Shown here piece after piece: positions 45,991 through 58,849 of a stretch of 64,000 nt of DNA; the first letter of the stretch is position 1; each line of letters starts with the position of its first letter. The notes beneath the pieces were generated by a model that was not told the DNA's origin, searched no databases, and saw only the letters and a program-made list of their open reading frames with translations. Source of the DNA: Epiperipatus broadwayi (taxonomy: Eukaryota; Onychophora; Udeonychophora; Euonychophora; Peripatidae); the NCBI GenBank assembly GCA_028023455.1, contig JAQFVV010012574.1, positions 2,010,959-2,074,958 of the forward strand, given 5' to 3'. The translations under genes and the position numbers were made by a program.

Positions 45991-48900
45991 CTTAGATCAT
46001 TTGTACATACTATATTCATCTACTGTTTAGATCTCAATCCTTAAGAGTACTTATTTAATTCTATTAAAAAGTTAGTAAACACTTCTCATACAACAACAAA
46101 CAGATTATTGAATATGTTAGATTATAAAAGTAGTTCCATAAAATTATTATTCACATGTTTATATGAGGATCATTAAAATGATGATAAATCAATTATTTTA
46201 ATTTTCTTGACAATATCTATTTCAAAATTATTAAAAATTTCTGCAATATTTGTTTTTTGTAAAGTTTGTATTTTTTAAGTAGAGGAATAATCTAGGCTAA
46301 TGTTCCTATGCAAGATTTGAGAGCTGTATTTAAAATTGGTTATACATCTCATTCTGTATGAATTATTAATTATAACATAACTACTACTAGAAAAGATTCA
46401 TTGTAGTAATGAATTCAGAATATCTATCTGGGAATATCCATCATTGACTGATAAATGATTTCTGGCAAATTAATTTATAAATTTTTGACCTCGAAGTCCA
46501 CAGATTGTGTTTCAGTCTCTGTATAGTAATTCCAATACTTGAACTTTTTATGAACTTCTTAGCAATAAACTATTTGATCATTTATTTATTAATTCTATAT
46601 ATTGACATATGAAAGATCACTTTTGTCTTAGTTTGAAGAATTAAAATACTTGAAATTTACTTGAAACAGCTGCAAGAAATTTGTTAACCTTAATTTTGGT
46701 GTTTTTATCCTGTGGACAACAGATTATATATTATCTCAAGAATCTAGAAATCTATAAATTTATTGCTGTATGGTTTTGAAAGAGATTAACTAACTTGTAA
46801 CAAAACTTTATACACAGCATGAATTTATAAACTAAATTTACTGAAGCCTTCAAGAAAAAAATCCAAAAGATTTAGAAATCAGAAACTTCTTGAACACATA
46901 TTCATAAACACTTAACGTTTTTCTGATCTATTGTGTGCAGAGATCCTATTATGGAATAAGTTAACCACAAAGTATGGTTTAAGTTTTTTATAATCTTTTT
47001 CTTTCCTCCAAAAAATTAGTTTTGCTTTTTAACAATATAACTTAATTGATTCAGTCCAATGCAAAGATCATTTTTGAAATATTTGGGCTAAAAAATGCAA
47101 TTGATAATAATATATTTTTACATTTACAAATATTATTTATAATTACAAGATAAATATTTTTTTTAAACTGAGCAATAACCCCTTTGATGAAGGAGAAAAT
47201 ACTTATATATTTTTTTAAACTTATTGGTTGTAAATAAAACATTCAATTTTGACTATACATATATAAACACAAAAACTCTTATTCCAGCAACAAATTATTG
47301 TAAATATTATTGGAATAAATGTTAATTTGATAGTGTAGATGAGATTGTGTTGCTATTCTCAGTTATAATTTAAGGGCAATGTGCACTTACAGAAAAACTG
47401 CATGTAACCAAACATAATTTCTGCATTCTATTTTTTTATTTATCGGTGAAGCATGAATTGTAGGGAAAATGATTGCACAATTTTTTTTTATATAATAATG
47501 TTACTATTTGTGTGCATGCATTATGAGCATAATAGGAAATATAAAATAAAAATGGAAAAACATTCAGTAATTGCAGTAATCTTTTTAAAAAAAAAAACAA
47601 AAAACATCAATTTAATTTGCTTTTAATATTTTAGTAACTATAATTAATATTTGGATAATTTTGTTTTAATTCAATTTTTATGAGTATTCTGTGCTTCCTA
47701 GTATTTCTTGCTAGAAAACAGGTAGAATTACTAGACAATTAAATATTAAGACCAACAGAAAATATGTGATCATTGATGTAGTTTGCCATTGCTTGTGACA
47801 TCTTATAATGTAGTGTATTCTAGTATCTCCATTTTAGAGCTCCATCATAAACTTTATGACCTTATAAATTATTCACATTCTGTTTTTATTTGAATTAATA
47901 AAATTTTAGGGGAAAATGAGAGGTGGAAAAATAATATAATTTGATTATGCAAATCTTATTAGATGTCATTTTATTTGTATTTTATTATCTAAATGGGTAA
48001 ATATAATAACTAGGATCATAAGAAAGCAAAAACTATATGTATAAAACATATTTTGATGTCTGATTTTGATTAAGTATGATTAAAGTTTTGGCAATTTCTT
48101 AGCTGATATTCTAAACTTTTACATGTATACTATATTTTATTATCTATAGCATACTGAAAAAGTAATGAATTACTCTTAGCTATATATATAAAGTTCTGCT
48201 GTGGAAGTATATAATTAATAGAAATGTTCATGTATATTATAGACAGAGTGATTGTCAATAAAGCTTTTATATATACATGCTTGTATGTATGTAGATATTT
48301 ATAGAATAAAAATTGCAAAATTTTCATAATAAAAAGTTAAAAGATTTTGTTCTATTTTTATACCTTATTTTTTATATAATAACAAAATTAAATGCTTTAT
48401 GTATAGTTCTTTGCCAAAATGCATCTGAAGTAATTAGGCGAGAAACTGGACAGTCATATGTGATGCTATTGCTTGCCATTCCTTTAATACAGTTTATTCT
48501 AGCATCCTAATATTTACAACTGATAAATATAATACAGTATTTGAAATGTCAAGGAGAAACAAATTCTTGCTAATGTAAACAAATTTCTTTTTTTAATAGT
48601 TGAACTAGTTTTATAATTAGATGAAACTAATAAGTCTCATAATTAGAAGTCACATTTGATCTGATTATACACTGAATTCATTTTTAATAGTTAAATTATT
48701 TTATAAGTTGGCTCAACTAGGCTAATGTATGTCAAGATTACATCAGAAGTGGTGAATCATTGATTGTATAATTGGAAAATAACAAGTTTAAAAGAATAAG
48801 ATATAAATGTAAACAAAGTTTTTATAATGCTCAAATAGTATGTAATACTTATGCCAGATGAAGGAAACAAAAAAAAAATATTTTTTTGAACAAAAGATAA

Positions 48901-49270
48901 TTAAAACTAGACAGACTTTGTGATCAAGAATTTATTTATGATATAAATGCCTCAAAGCAAATATAAAATTGCTTTTTTTATAGAAGTAATTTTTATATGC
49001 TGATTGTGTCGAGACTATTCATTTATATTAATAGACTGTATTAATAGAAAAAGATATGTGACATGTAAGAATAATTTATTTATAATATATTATTATTTGA
49101 TTTAGGAGTATTTAAAAAAATATATCAATAATATATATATGGAAAACAATTCTGTTCTATACATGAAATAATTTCTATAAATAATGATTTGCTTTCTATT
49201 GTTATTAAAAGAATGATTTCCAAAAATCATATTGATCTTCACAAAATATTTCTAATGATAATAAACAGCC
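45991..49270. other. AT-rich intergenic DNA, no gene seen
   Basis: About 3.3 kb with no supported gene. Short frames (47051-47242 minus, 48130-48327 minus, 48313-48510 plus) have no motif or context. Confidence 0.5.
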
Positions 49271-49279
49271 ATTCTTACA

Positions 49280-50190
49280 TATATGTGGCCAATCTAACTC
49301 AAACGAAAATGAAAAAGGAGAGAGAAAAAAAAATGTTTCAAAAATGAGTTTTGTAACCCACAGGTATTTCCACATATAAAATTAATAGTCAATTTTTCTG
49401 TTTTTTTGATTTTACAGTGTTATCTTTTAATTTCTTTAGCAGAAACGTCTTCTTGCACAGTAATACTTCAACACTTATGTCTAATTATAGCTCTCCAATG
49501 TATTCTATTCTCTGCCATATCTTATCAATGGAAACTATTGACATTGCACTTCTTTAGAATGTTTTTGGGATAATCCTTATAACATAGATGGGATTTACCT
49601 TTCTCATGAAAATCATGATCAATTTTACCATAAAACACTCTTTTAGGAAATCCTTGCATTTTCCCATTAATTTTATATTGCCAAATCCCATAAAGATGTG
49701 ATTTTACAATGGCAGACTATGGTATCACATCCAGAAAGTTCAAGAATATATTGTTTTTATTATCTTGCGCATTGTATTTAATTTTTTTTATATATATAAA
49801 ATTAAATTTTATTAGTAACAATTAATATACATTTATACATTAGAAAAAGAAGAATTTGCATGACATATAATACATAGTCTATAAAAATATAATCATTGCA
49901 ACTAATGTTTATGAAGCATCATTAAATTAAACTTTTCTAACGCCTTTATAGTGCATCAATAGAGTGTCCAAGTCTCACTTCTCTACAATAAATTAAGTGA
50001 AATAACAACTATATGCAGCTAACTTAGTCACAGTAGTTATATCACTGTGATGGAAATATTTTATCTTTTAATTTATTAAAAGCAGCAGTACTTTGGAATA
50101 TATTATATCTCAATATCTAATTCCACCTTTCTATTTATAAAACTATCAAGATTTATATTCTCAGATTATTAATTATTCAAGATAAACATT
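49280..50190 (-). pseudogene. LINE 3' half (family A, copy 2)
   Basis: Collinear with 1190-1940 in the same orientation: GAGTTTTG (about 49344), AACACTTATGTCTAATTATAG (about 49469), ACCATAAAACACT (about 49629), AGCAGCAGTACTTTGG (about 50080) and the ACCTTTCTATTTATAAAACTA block (about 50124) each have a counterpart there. About 140 bases of AT-rich sequence (about 49790-49930) are extra. The RT catalytic region is not included. Heavily decayed. Confidence 0.65.
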
Positions 50191-50477
50191 GCTGAAGATT
50201 TTTTTTTTTTTCTGTCTCTGGCTGATAAAAAATTTTGAGGGATTTTTTTATTATTGATTTACAACTCAAAGTCTTGCCATTATAATGGGTGAATTGGAAT
50301 CTGAAGATATAGTCATTCAGCATTATAAATAGCTGTACTGTCAGTAAAAAGAGAAGAAAAGAAGGAAGAGAGATACCAGTATTTTGAAATACAGACTCTA
50401 ATACAGAGAATTGCGAGTATATGTGTCTGTATTATAAATGGATTCAATGCTTAATTTAAAAATACATATTAAGGTAG

Positions 50478-50681
50478 TTTAGTATTTTTCTTGCTATGAC
50501 ATTATCCCGCCTGAAGGCGTACTACTCTAATCTTCTGATCTTTAAAATAACATCTAATGATTTGCGGACAAAGTTAATCGCTAAAATTTATCCGTAGATC
50601 ATGTGGAGGGTTATATTAAAGATCGCAAGATTAGAGTAGTACATCTTCGGGATAATATGTCATAGCAAGAAAAATACTAAA
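50478..50681. repeat. Terminal hairpin of the 50.5-kb element
   Basis: Arms about 50478-50552 and 50605-50681 pair, from TTTAGTATTTTTCTTGCTAT to its inverse, with a GATTAGAGTAGTAC segment in the middle. The inverted arm ends in the same sequence that seeds the following array. Confidence 0.8.
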
Positions 50682-50866
50682 GAAGCTATCTGGTAGACAC
50701 ATTGGACGTCATTATCCTTGTCATTCCTGTGAAGAAAAAAAAATTACATGCGCCAAAAAAATACATAAATTAATAGTAATTTACTAAAATTATTGAAAAT
50801 TTGAATTAACTACATATCTGTGGGGGAAAAAAATTACATACAGCAAAAAAATAAATAAATTAATAG

Positions 50867-51530
50867 TAAGCCATCCAGTAGACATAGCAAGAATAATATT
50901 AAAGAAGCCATCCGATAGACATAGCAAGAAAAATACTAAAGAAGCCATCCGGTAGACATAGCAAGGAAAATACTAAAGAAGCCATCTCATAGTAAGAAAA
51001 ATACTAAGCAAAAAAAATACTAAAGAAGCCGTCTCATAGCAAGAAAAATACTAAAGAAGCCATCTCATAGCAAGAATAATACTAAAGAAGCCATCTGATA
51101 GACATAGCAAGACAAATACTAAAGAAGCCATCCGGTAGTTTTAGCAAAAAAAAATACTAAAGACGTCATCTCATTCATAGTAAGAATAATACTAAAGACA
51201 CCATCCAGTAGACATAGCAAGAAAAATACATTTGAATTAACTACGAAGTTATTGCAGACGTAGCAAGAAAAATACTAAAGAAGCCATCTCATAGCAAGAA
51301 TAATACTAAAGAAGTCATCTGGTAAACATAGCAAGAAAAATACATTTGAATTAACTACAAAATAATTGCAGACTTAGCAAGAAAAATATTAAAGAAGCCA
51401 TCACATAGCAATAAAAATACTATAGAAGCCATCCAGTAGACATAGCAAGAAAAATACCAAAGAAGCTATCTCATAGCAAGAAAAATACTAAAGAAGCCAT
51501 CTGATAGATACATCAGATGGCGCCATGTTT
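50867..51530. repeat. Array of 31/37-bp units derived from the element's end
   Basis: Roughly 18 units of the form CATAGCAAGAAAAATACTAA + AGAAGCCATC + (T or CGGTAGA), alternating irregularly between a short and a long version, with two insertions of TTTGAATTAACTACxAA. Each unit contains the inverse of the element's subterminal AGTATTTTTCTTGCTATG. Confidence 0.85.
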
Positions 51531-52543
51531 GTCCTTCCTGGAAGAAAAAAAATTACATTCACCAAAAAAATACATAAATTAATAATAATTTACTAAAATT
51601 ATTGTAAATTTGAATTGACTACAAAATAATTGCAGAAACATAAAAAGTATTTGTAATTTTAAAATTAAACAGACAATAAAGAACACTCTTCCCGACATAG
51701 TGCGAATCTGTCATACAGTGGAAATGGCGACGTAATCTTTTTTACTGAAGTGGAAATGGCGACGTAATCTTTTTTACTGAAAATAAGGATAATTTATAAG
51801 GAAAATGGAAAAGAAGCCAGCATTAACTATATATGGAAATGCGTACAATTTTTTTAAAAAGTAATACAAATATCACTACAAAATAAAAAATAACCTGTCA
51901 TACAGTGCAAGTGGCAATGTAAAAAACATATTAAAAGGTACTATATAAAATTATGAAATTTTTTTTTAGCGAAAATAAGGATAATTTATAAGGAAAATGT
52001 AAAAGAAGCAAGCGTTAAATATATATGGAAATGCGTACAATTTTTTTTAAAAAATAATACTATAAATATCACCACAAAATAAAAAATAACCTGTAATAGT
52101 GACATAAAAAATGTCTTAAAAGGTACTATATTTAATTATTAAGAAACAAAATGAAAATTACTTATAAATAGTGGCGGTGGATTGACCAGAAAATTACTAT
52201 AATATCAAATCGACAGTTAAAAATTCATTCAATATCATAATATAATGTCAATATTAATTATGAAATACATGAAAATATTCTCAATATGATCAAAAAAGTC
52301 ACTGCTCATGCCAATAGCAAAACCACAAAAGACAGCAAAATGACAAAATTTCACATAGGTCTCTTGACTTTTTAAATCTCTCAGGTCATCACGATCAAAA
52401 AATCACTAGTCCCATGGATTAGTCATGTCAGTGTCTTTGTTGCCACGACATCATTCATGTAATCTTCGATGAAATCTTACCGGCAGAAAACATATTAAGT
52501 GTAATACATCATAGCTTATAAAATACTAAACTACCCATATTAA

Positions 52544-54020
52544 TAATTGATATTTGGTCAGCATGGTAATATTTTTTCTTCTTTTTTATTTATTTCTGTC
52601 ACAAGAAAATTAGATTTATAGATTAAAAAGAAATTTGGATGTTTGTTATTAATCATCCAAGTATTTTGGAAATAGAAAAGAGATGTAATTAAATATCAGG
52701 TAATAGATTGTTAGAAAATAATAATAAATACAATGGATTATAATTAAATGTCAAGTAATGGATTGAAATACTTTCAAACATTGTATTGAGAAAGTAATTT
52801 AATAAGCATTTCAGAAAATAACTTTAATCTGTTAATTAAGAGTGTTAAAATATTTTTGACAGTAAAAAAGAAAAAGAAAAATGATTTTAGATAATAAACA
52901 CTCCAAGATAAATGTTCTAAGATTAAAAAACAAACTAATAATCAGTGACAATCCTTAATTAAATAAAGGGAAAACAAAAAAGGAAGGCAAAACATAATTA
53001 GAGATAGGTAGATAAAGGCATATTTCATTATGTAGTGTGAGGTTATAAGAAGAGCCTAGCTTAAATTAAGGGAAAGTAATGACTTGAAGATAGCATTCTA
53101 GAAAATGGGGGGGGGGTGCTAAAGGAAAGAGGAATACTGCCAGTAGAATAGTCAATGCTTAAACTAGTAACTTAACGGATCTAAGACATCTGTAACTGTG
53201 AGAGTAATCAATTACATACAAACTATAATACTAGTCTATCAATTGAGAAGTTTAGAAAGATTTGCTAAATTATGTTTAGTTTTCTTGAAATTGTTTGTCA
53301 TGGATTTAAGTATATGATCAGCTAACTTGCTAAAAGTATACCCACTTTAACTCCATAGCCATGTAAAACCTTCAATATCTAAAGATTGCTGTCTAAAAAA
53401 TGTCATGTCTAGTAGATTAAAGTAATATGCTGACCTTTAAAACCAAACCACTATCAATCTGTGAAGATGTTTTAGTCACCCGCCATTATAATATAAATCT
53501 GAAAGAATTTTATTTTCTTTTGTTGTTTAAATTTAAAGACAATTATTTTAAAGGAACTTTTTCAAAAAAAAAAGAAAAGATTCTATGATCATACTATTAT
53601 ATATAATCTAAGGTACACAGAAATCTGCAGTTAGAGATTTATATACATCTTTAATGATATATGGTTTTATTAACTGAATATATTCTTTAATGTCTATCAA
53701 CATATTATTTAAATGTTGAATAGTTAATAATTATAAGTGTTGATTAACTCGCTATAGGGGTGGGTATTATTATCTGATATTGTGGGGATATTTAGTTTGT
53801 ATTGTATTCACATTTTACTAATGTATTAATCATATTTAATATTTTATTCATATTCATTTTTTAAATTGACATAATAATAATATCCATTAATATCTTATCT
53901 ATGTATATTATTGGCAGATAAATATGTATTTATTTGTTTGTGTGTTGTTTATTAATAAACATCAATTGTTAAAATCTACTTGTACTGAGTATTTTGGTTT
54001 CATTCAACTGGGTCTCTATA
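52544..54020. other. AT-rich intergenic DNA, no gene seen
   Basis: No supported gene or RNA. A run of G at 53108-53115 and simple AT repeats only. Confidence 0.5.
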
Positions 54021-54021
54021 A

Positions 54022-54050
54022 CAGTGTTTCTTAACCTGGGGTGCAAGTGA
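54022..54050 (+). mobile_element. hAT-type terminal sequence
   Basis: CAGTGTTTCTTAACCTGGGG is a classic hAT (Charlie-like) inverted-repeat end. No matching opposite end was found nearby, so this is one end of a truncated element, of unknown length. Confidence 0.5.
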
Positions 54051-54184
54051 AGTTTCTAAGATTTAGATGTGTAATATAAAATTTAAAGCTGTCTTATGCT
54101 ACATATATAATTGTAACATAATGTCATAATAATTTTTAATTTAAAATTATATTAAAAATTTATGGAAAAAATTACTAATCTTTT

Positions 54185-54505
54185 ATTAAAATGGAATCAA
54201 TGTGGTGGACGATTTTTTTAATATCCAGAAAGCAAACAAGTGTCATCTTTGTGCAGTCTCAGCTAGCAGATTGTAGTTCCTCAGTTTTATGTTTTCAGGT
54301 AATAAATTATGGAGCCCTCTTCCACATTTTGTTTGATTGCTTCCATCTGAATTGCCCTTATTCTATTCTCAATGACCACAATGAAACAAATAGTCACATC
54401 TATCTTTTTATTTAGTATCATAATGTATTTTTATGTACAAATTTATCACTTAAGTTTATGTCAGTTGACAAGATCACAGGGTTTATTTGATGGGATTGTA
54501 AGATT
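54185..54505 (-). pseudogene. Merlin-like transposon fragment (copy 2)
   Basis: The minus strand from about 54500 repeats the 42.96-43.31 kb unit in the same order: ATCCCATCAAATAAA, CTTAAGTGATAAATTTGTA, then MEAIKQNVEEGSIIY (54346-54300) and finally TTTCTGGATATTAAAAAAAT near 54220. More substitutions than in the other copy; the catalytic S-D is lost. Confidence 0.6.
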
Positions 54506-54550
54506 ATAAATATATGGGCAAATGACATACACATAAATGCCAAAAATATT

Positions 54551-54776
54551 TTATAATAAACACTTTTATTTGTTAAGGACTAAAAAAACTAAAAGTAATT
54601 GTTCCTTCATCCACAATTAGGGCTTTTATATTTAATTTGAAATAAAAGTATATGGTGTCTAGAAAGTAATTTAATTCAGACACAAATTTCTGGATATCTC
54701 ATGCTTTTATTTCAAGTTAAATATAAAAACAACAATTGCTTTTTAGTTCATAGTAACTAAAAATGTTTATTATAAT
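54551..54776. mobile_element. Foldback MITE
   Basis: TTATAATAAACACTTTTA at 54551 is mirrored by its inverse ending at 54776, and the inner TTTATATTTAATTTGAAATA segment pairs with TATTTCAAGTTAAATATAAA. Noncoding, 226 bp. Confidence 0.65.
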
Positions 54777-54779
54777 ATA

Positions 54780-57135
54780 TATATTATTGAATATCAAATT
54801 GACAAGAAATGAATTTTTAAAAAAAAACCTGCACATCTACAATGTGGCTTAAAAAATTATATAGGGATTATGGACTAATAATTAACTAAATAAAGAGAAA
54901 TGTTATCAATAATATTTTATTAATTAGTTTTGAAGATTTTTTTTTTTTATCTTCTTAGAATATAAAGAAAAGCCAATAAACATCACATGATCACCAATAC
55001 ATATAGAGAGTTTTGCCTGTTTTAATATAAAGAAAAGTGGGAAATTACTAGTGAATAAATTTAAAAGGAAATTAATAGGTGTTGTTTCATTTATCTCATT
55101 AGCATTCATTTACAAGGAAAATAATTTCTTAATTAATAAAAAGATTATATGCACCATTAATTTCATATATTAAGTGATAATCTTACATACATTTAAAAGC
55201 TTATATTTACAGTTGTAAATAAATATTTTTTTAAAAAATTAGTTGATAGACATGCATATACTATTATATTCATCAAATATATAAATGTCATGAATGAATT
55301 TTTGATTTGTCAGTCATTTCATTATTTAAAACTTATGTCACATAAAAAAAATGTATTCAAAAGAGCTGTTGTTTTTAGTATTAATTATATTCATTAATAT
55401 CATAAAAATGTTGGAATTTGGTTTAATCAAAATGTGTGTTTTTTTTTTAATAAAATGTGTGGGTTTTTTTTAATAATATGTAGATAATATGATCTGCAAA
55501 GCATATAGAAGAATGAGATTTATTCTTCACAACAATTGTTACTTTAATATATATATATATAAAGGTATTCTTATTTAAGACTTGTATTGTCTATAGTGGA
55601 GAATGGCTTATGATATGGAAAATAGGTAAATTACTGCATAATTACAATTAAAAATATAATAATTTTTTAACCATAATTAAAAATTGTCTATATAGGAGAC
55701 TGATTCTGGATATGGAATTTATTTATCAAATAGCACAGAGAAAATCTCTTTGTATAATTATATTTCAAAGATTCTAATATGAGTACATTTCACATTGACA
55801 AATATAAATATGAAACTTTATACCAACAACATTATATAGACTTCCTAATCTTTATAATAAACTTTTTAAATGCTTCCATTATAAGATGAATTATTTATAA
55901 AATACATGTTTCATTATGTATACCTGTACAATATCCAACACATTTCTGTAATTGGTATTTTTTACTGTTGAAATATTAATAAATGATTTTTAATTATTGT
56001 TTTGAAATGGTAAGATGTAGACATTTATATATTACTATTTTACAAAAGAAGCTTGTTTTATAATGCATGTATGTATCTATGGAATAGTGTACTTTTTTAA
56101 AAAAAGTTTATATTTATAAGATAATTGCTTCAAGAAATGATAAACAAATTTCTTGCATTGGTATTGAAGATTTTTTAATACATTGTAATAATGATACTTT
56201 TAAAAATATTTTAAAAAAAGAAGAAATGTAATAAATAGTTCTGTAGCAGCTCTAACCATATGTATTGGTTTTTATTTAATTCTTTAATCTTTTTTACACA
56301 TTTATTTATTTTTTTCACAAAATATTTATGAAATATTAATTATTTCAGAAGAAGAATTCAGATTGTAGTAGAAAATATTTACTTCTAATTAATTAAGTAA
56401 AATGAAAATATTAACAAAATTTTACTCTACAAACATAATATTTTCATTGGCTCCATTGCTAAGCATTTTTCCTACACATATTAAGAACTATATTTTAATT
56501 TTCTTTTTACCATTATAGATATTATCTATAGATTTTTATGATAATTAAAAAAATCTGAAATTTTACTGGAAAAAAATGGGTATGCGCAGTTATAGTATAT
56601 ATATGAAAATATGATAATTAGTGATGGCATTTTAAAAAAATTGATATTTCAATTAGAATGCAAACTATAAACTTTTATTAGTTTGATTTTTATTATTAAA
56701 TTATAATTATTTAACAAGAGAAAAAAAAAACAAATAAATCAAAATCATAAAAATATACTATAAAAACAGACAAGATAGCGATAATTTTACTCTTTAGTAA
56801 CTAAAGTATCATAATTTTTAATATATATATATATTAGTTTTGCTTTATTAAAATTCAATAAATGCATACAATAATATTTATGATTACAATTAATATTTCT
56901 AAAAAAAAAAAAAGTTACAAAAGGTAATAATACGTGTAGGATATTTTATGGCAGCTCTACCTGTAAGTTCTTAAATATTTTGTATAATAAATGATTCCAT
57001 GATATTTAAATTTAGAATTCATAATTTTTATTTTCACATTCTATTGTTAAATTATAATTTTTGTCAGATTTTTTTGTAGTTATAAATATTTTTAAAATAA
57101 TATGCAAGTATAACTGAAAAATAAAATGTAAAAAA
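54780..57135. other. AT-rich intergenic DNA, no gene seen
   Basis: No supported feature apart from simple repeats; the 61-codon frame at 54924-55109 (minus) lacks motifs. Confidence 0.5.
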
Positions 57136-57137
57136 AA

Positions 57138-57468
57138 TATTTTTTTACAATAATGCTTTTATGTAAACAACCAACTAAAAAGCACAAAATAACAAAGTTA
57201 TCAACAAAGTAATTGGCCTTTTGGTTAATTTGCCATTCTTGGAATATATCAGAGATCTTAAGAATCTAGACTTAAAAAATAATTATGATTTATTTGAGCC
57301 TCAAATGCTTGTATGAAATGACTATTCCTGCATTTGTTTTATAAAAAGTCTAGATTCTTGAGATCTCTGATATTTTCCAAGAATGCCAAATTAACCAAGA
57401 GACTGATTATTTTGTTGTTTTGTATTTTTTAATCAATTATTTACATAAAAGCATTATTTTAAAAAAAT
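57138..57468. mobile_element. Foldback MITE, long arms
   Basis: Arms of about 140 bases: TAATGCTTTTATGTAAACAA (57151) through GGTTAATTTGCCATTCTTGG and CAGAGATCTTAAGAATCTAG pair with the inverse at 57330-57457. Pairing is best in the inner 55 bases. Loop about 40 bases. No coding. Confidence 0.8.
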
Positions 57469-57791
57469 CTTTTTTCACATCTTACTTTAATTACAGGCAA
57501 TTTCTAGAAAAATAAATAAATAGAAATAAATTTTCTAAGAATTAAAACTAGAGATAAGCCAACTTTATTGGATTTTGTTAGATCAAATCAAATTACATAA
57601 AAACAAAAAAAAATTAGAAAATTTCCAGACGTATTAAATAAAAATAAATTATGTAGAAATAGAATTACCCTTTCCTCCCAACCTATAAGCTCAAAATCAT
57701 ATAAAACAGAATTAGATATATATTGATAGTTAAATGGAATTTTAATTTAATTATTAAAATCTTTTAAAAATATAGAAAAATGGATTAGGAA
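57469..57791. other. AT-rich spacer, nothing recognised
   Basis: No gene or repeat seen. Confidence 0.45.
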
Positions 57792-57799
57792 GCAGATAT

Positions 57800-58772
57800 G
57801 GTAGTTTACTCTTAGCGTGTTGAAACTGCTTGAGGGTGTAATTTCTATGTAAACAAACCTGGTTGTGTGTCTTTTTTTTTTTCAACTTTAACGTTCTTTT
57901 TTTATTTACAATAAAATCATAAATAATGAAATTTGTTTAAAAGAAATAAAATAAATTGGATAAACCTTTTTTTTTTTTTTTAATTTTTTTTTTCTAAAAT
58001 AAAATTTGTAATTTTAACAAGAATAAAAACAAATAATTTTTTTCCAAACAACATTGTGGCGACACAAATAAAATTTGTAATTTTAATATGAAGAAAAATA
58101 AATAATTTCTCCAAAACAACATCGTGGCCACGCAAATAAAATTTGTAATTTTAACAAGAATAAGAACAAATAATTTCTCCAAAACAACATCGTGGCCATG
58201 CAAATATAATTTGTAATTTTAACAAGAATAAAAACAAATAATTTCTTCAAAACAACATCGTGGCCAAAAATAAAACCGATATTTTTTATTGGTCTCATGA
58301 TTTTTCTCACGCAAACATGAATTTTAGCATGATTTCGTAAAAATCATGTTTACACCTCTCCTTTAACAATTGATTAAAGTGTCATCCTTGACGAGAAGTG
58401 GGGCAAAGTTTCCACAATTTTTATTACCTCATACAACCTCATTTGATTTGGAAAATAATGACTTGTGCAAGCAAATTTGAAGACTTTTGACAGTCTCAAT
58501 TATAGACACCCTCACAAAATACCGTAGCGAAATTTAAAATGGGATTATTCATATAAACTGTGTAACACCAAATCCACTGTGGCAGAATAAACATCCTATT
58601 TCTGTGCTGTAGCATAGAAATAGGTACCGCAGCATAAGTAAACAAACTATTTCTATGCTTAAGCATTGAAATAGAATGTTATATAGCGGCAGGGCCACTT
58701 AAATGGCATTTCTGTGCATTTGCATAGAAATTATGCCCTCAAGCAGTTTCAACAGATTAAAAGAAGACTACC
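57800..58772. mobile_element. 973-bp non-autonomous DNA transposon, GGTAGTTTA end, 8-bp duplication
   Basis: Imperfect 50-bp inverted ends: 57800-57849 (GGTAGTTTACTCTTAGCGTG...) and 58723-58772, best conserved in TTGAAACTGCTTGAGGG. A perfect 8-bp direct repeat GCAGATAT flanks it (57792-57799, 58773-58780). Inside lie a tandem minisatellite and three small palindromes. The terminus and duplication length match the 50473-52535 element, suggesting the same superfamily. The overlapping 69- and 75-codon frames on the minus strand are products of the tandem repeat. Confidence 0.85.
58000..58270. repeat. Minisatellite, four units of about 62-66 bp
   Basis: Repeated units with AAATTTGTAATTTTAACAAG, AATAATTTCTCCAAAACAAC and ATCGTGGCCACGCAAATA. 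Divergence between units is modest. It lies wholly inside the 57800-58772 element. Confidence 0.85.
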
Positions 58773-58849
58773 GCAGATATTATTTTTAAAAAATGGGGGA
58801 ATTATTTATTGAGAAAATTAATATGTAGAAGAACATATCGGTTAGATAT

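Larger units (their letters stand above)
50473..52535. mobile_element. 2.06-kb non-autonomous DNA transposon, GGTAGTTTA ends, 8-bp duplication
   Basis: The ends GGTAGTTTAGTATTTT (50473-50488) and AAAATACTAAACTACC (52520-52535) are perfect 16-bp inverted repeats. They are flanked by a perfect 8-bp direct repeat CATATTAA (50465-50472 and 52536-52543). Inside are a 200-bp hairpin at the left end, an array of 31/37-bp units, two 120-bp direct repeats (about 50700-50815 and 51520-51630), a 32-bp doublet (about 51717-51782) and two 145-bp direct repeats (about 51778 and 51966). No coding capacity. An 8-bp duplication and GG ends would fit Merlin-type or another 8-bp-duplicating superfamily; which one is not shown. 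Confidence 0.85.

Noticed and set aside
50867-51530. CRISPR-like spaced repeat array
   Set aside because: Units are contiguous with no unique spacers, the genome is eukaryotic, and the array derives from a transposon end.
57994-58310. Two overlapping hydrophobic minus-strand frames resembling membrane segments
   Set aside because: They follow the minisatellite inside the 57800-58772 transposon; hydrophobicity comes from T-rich codons.
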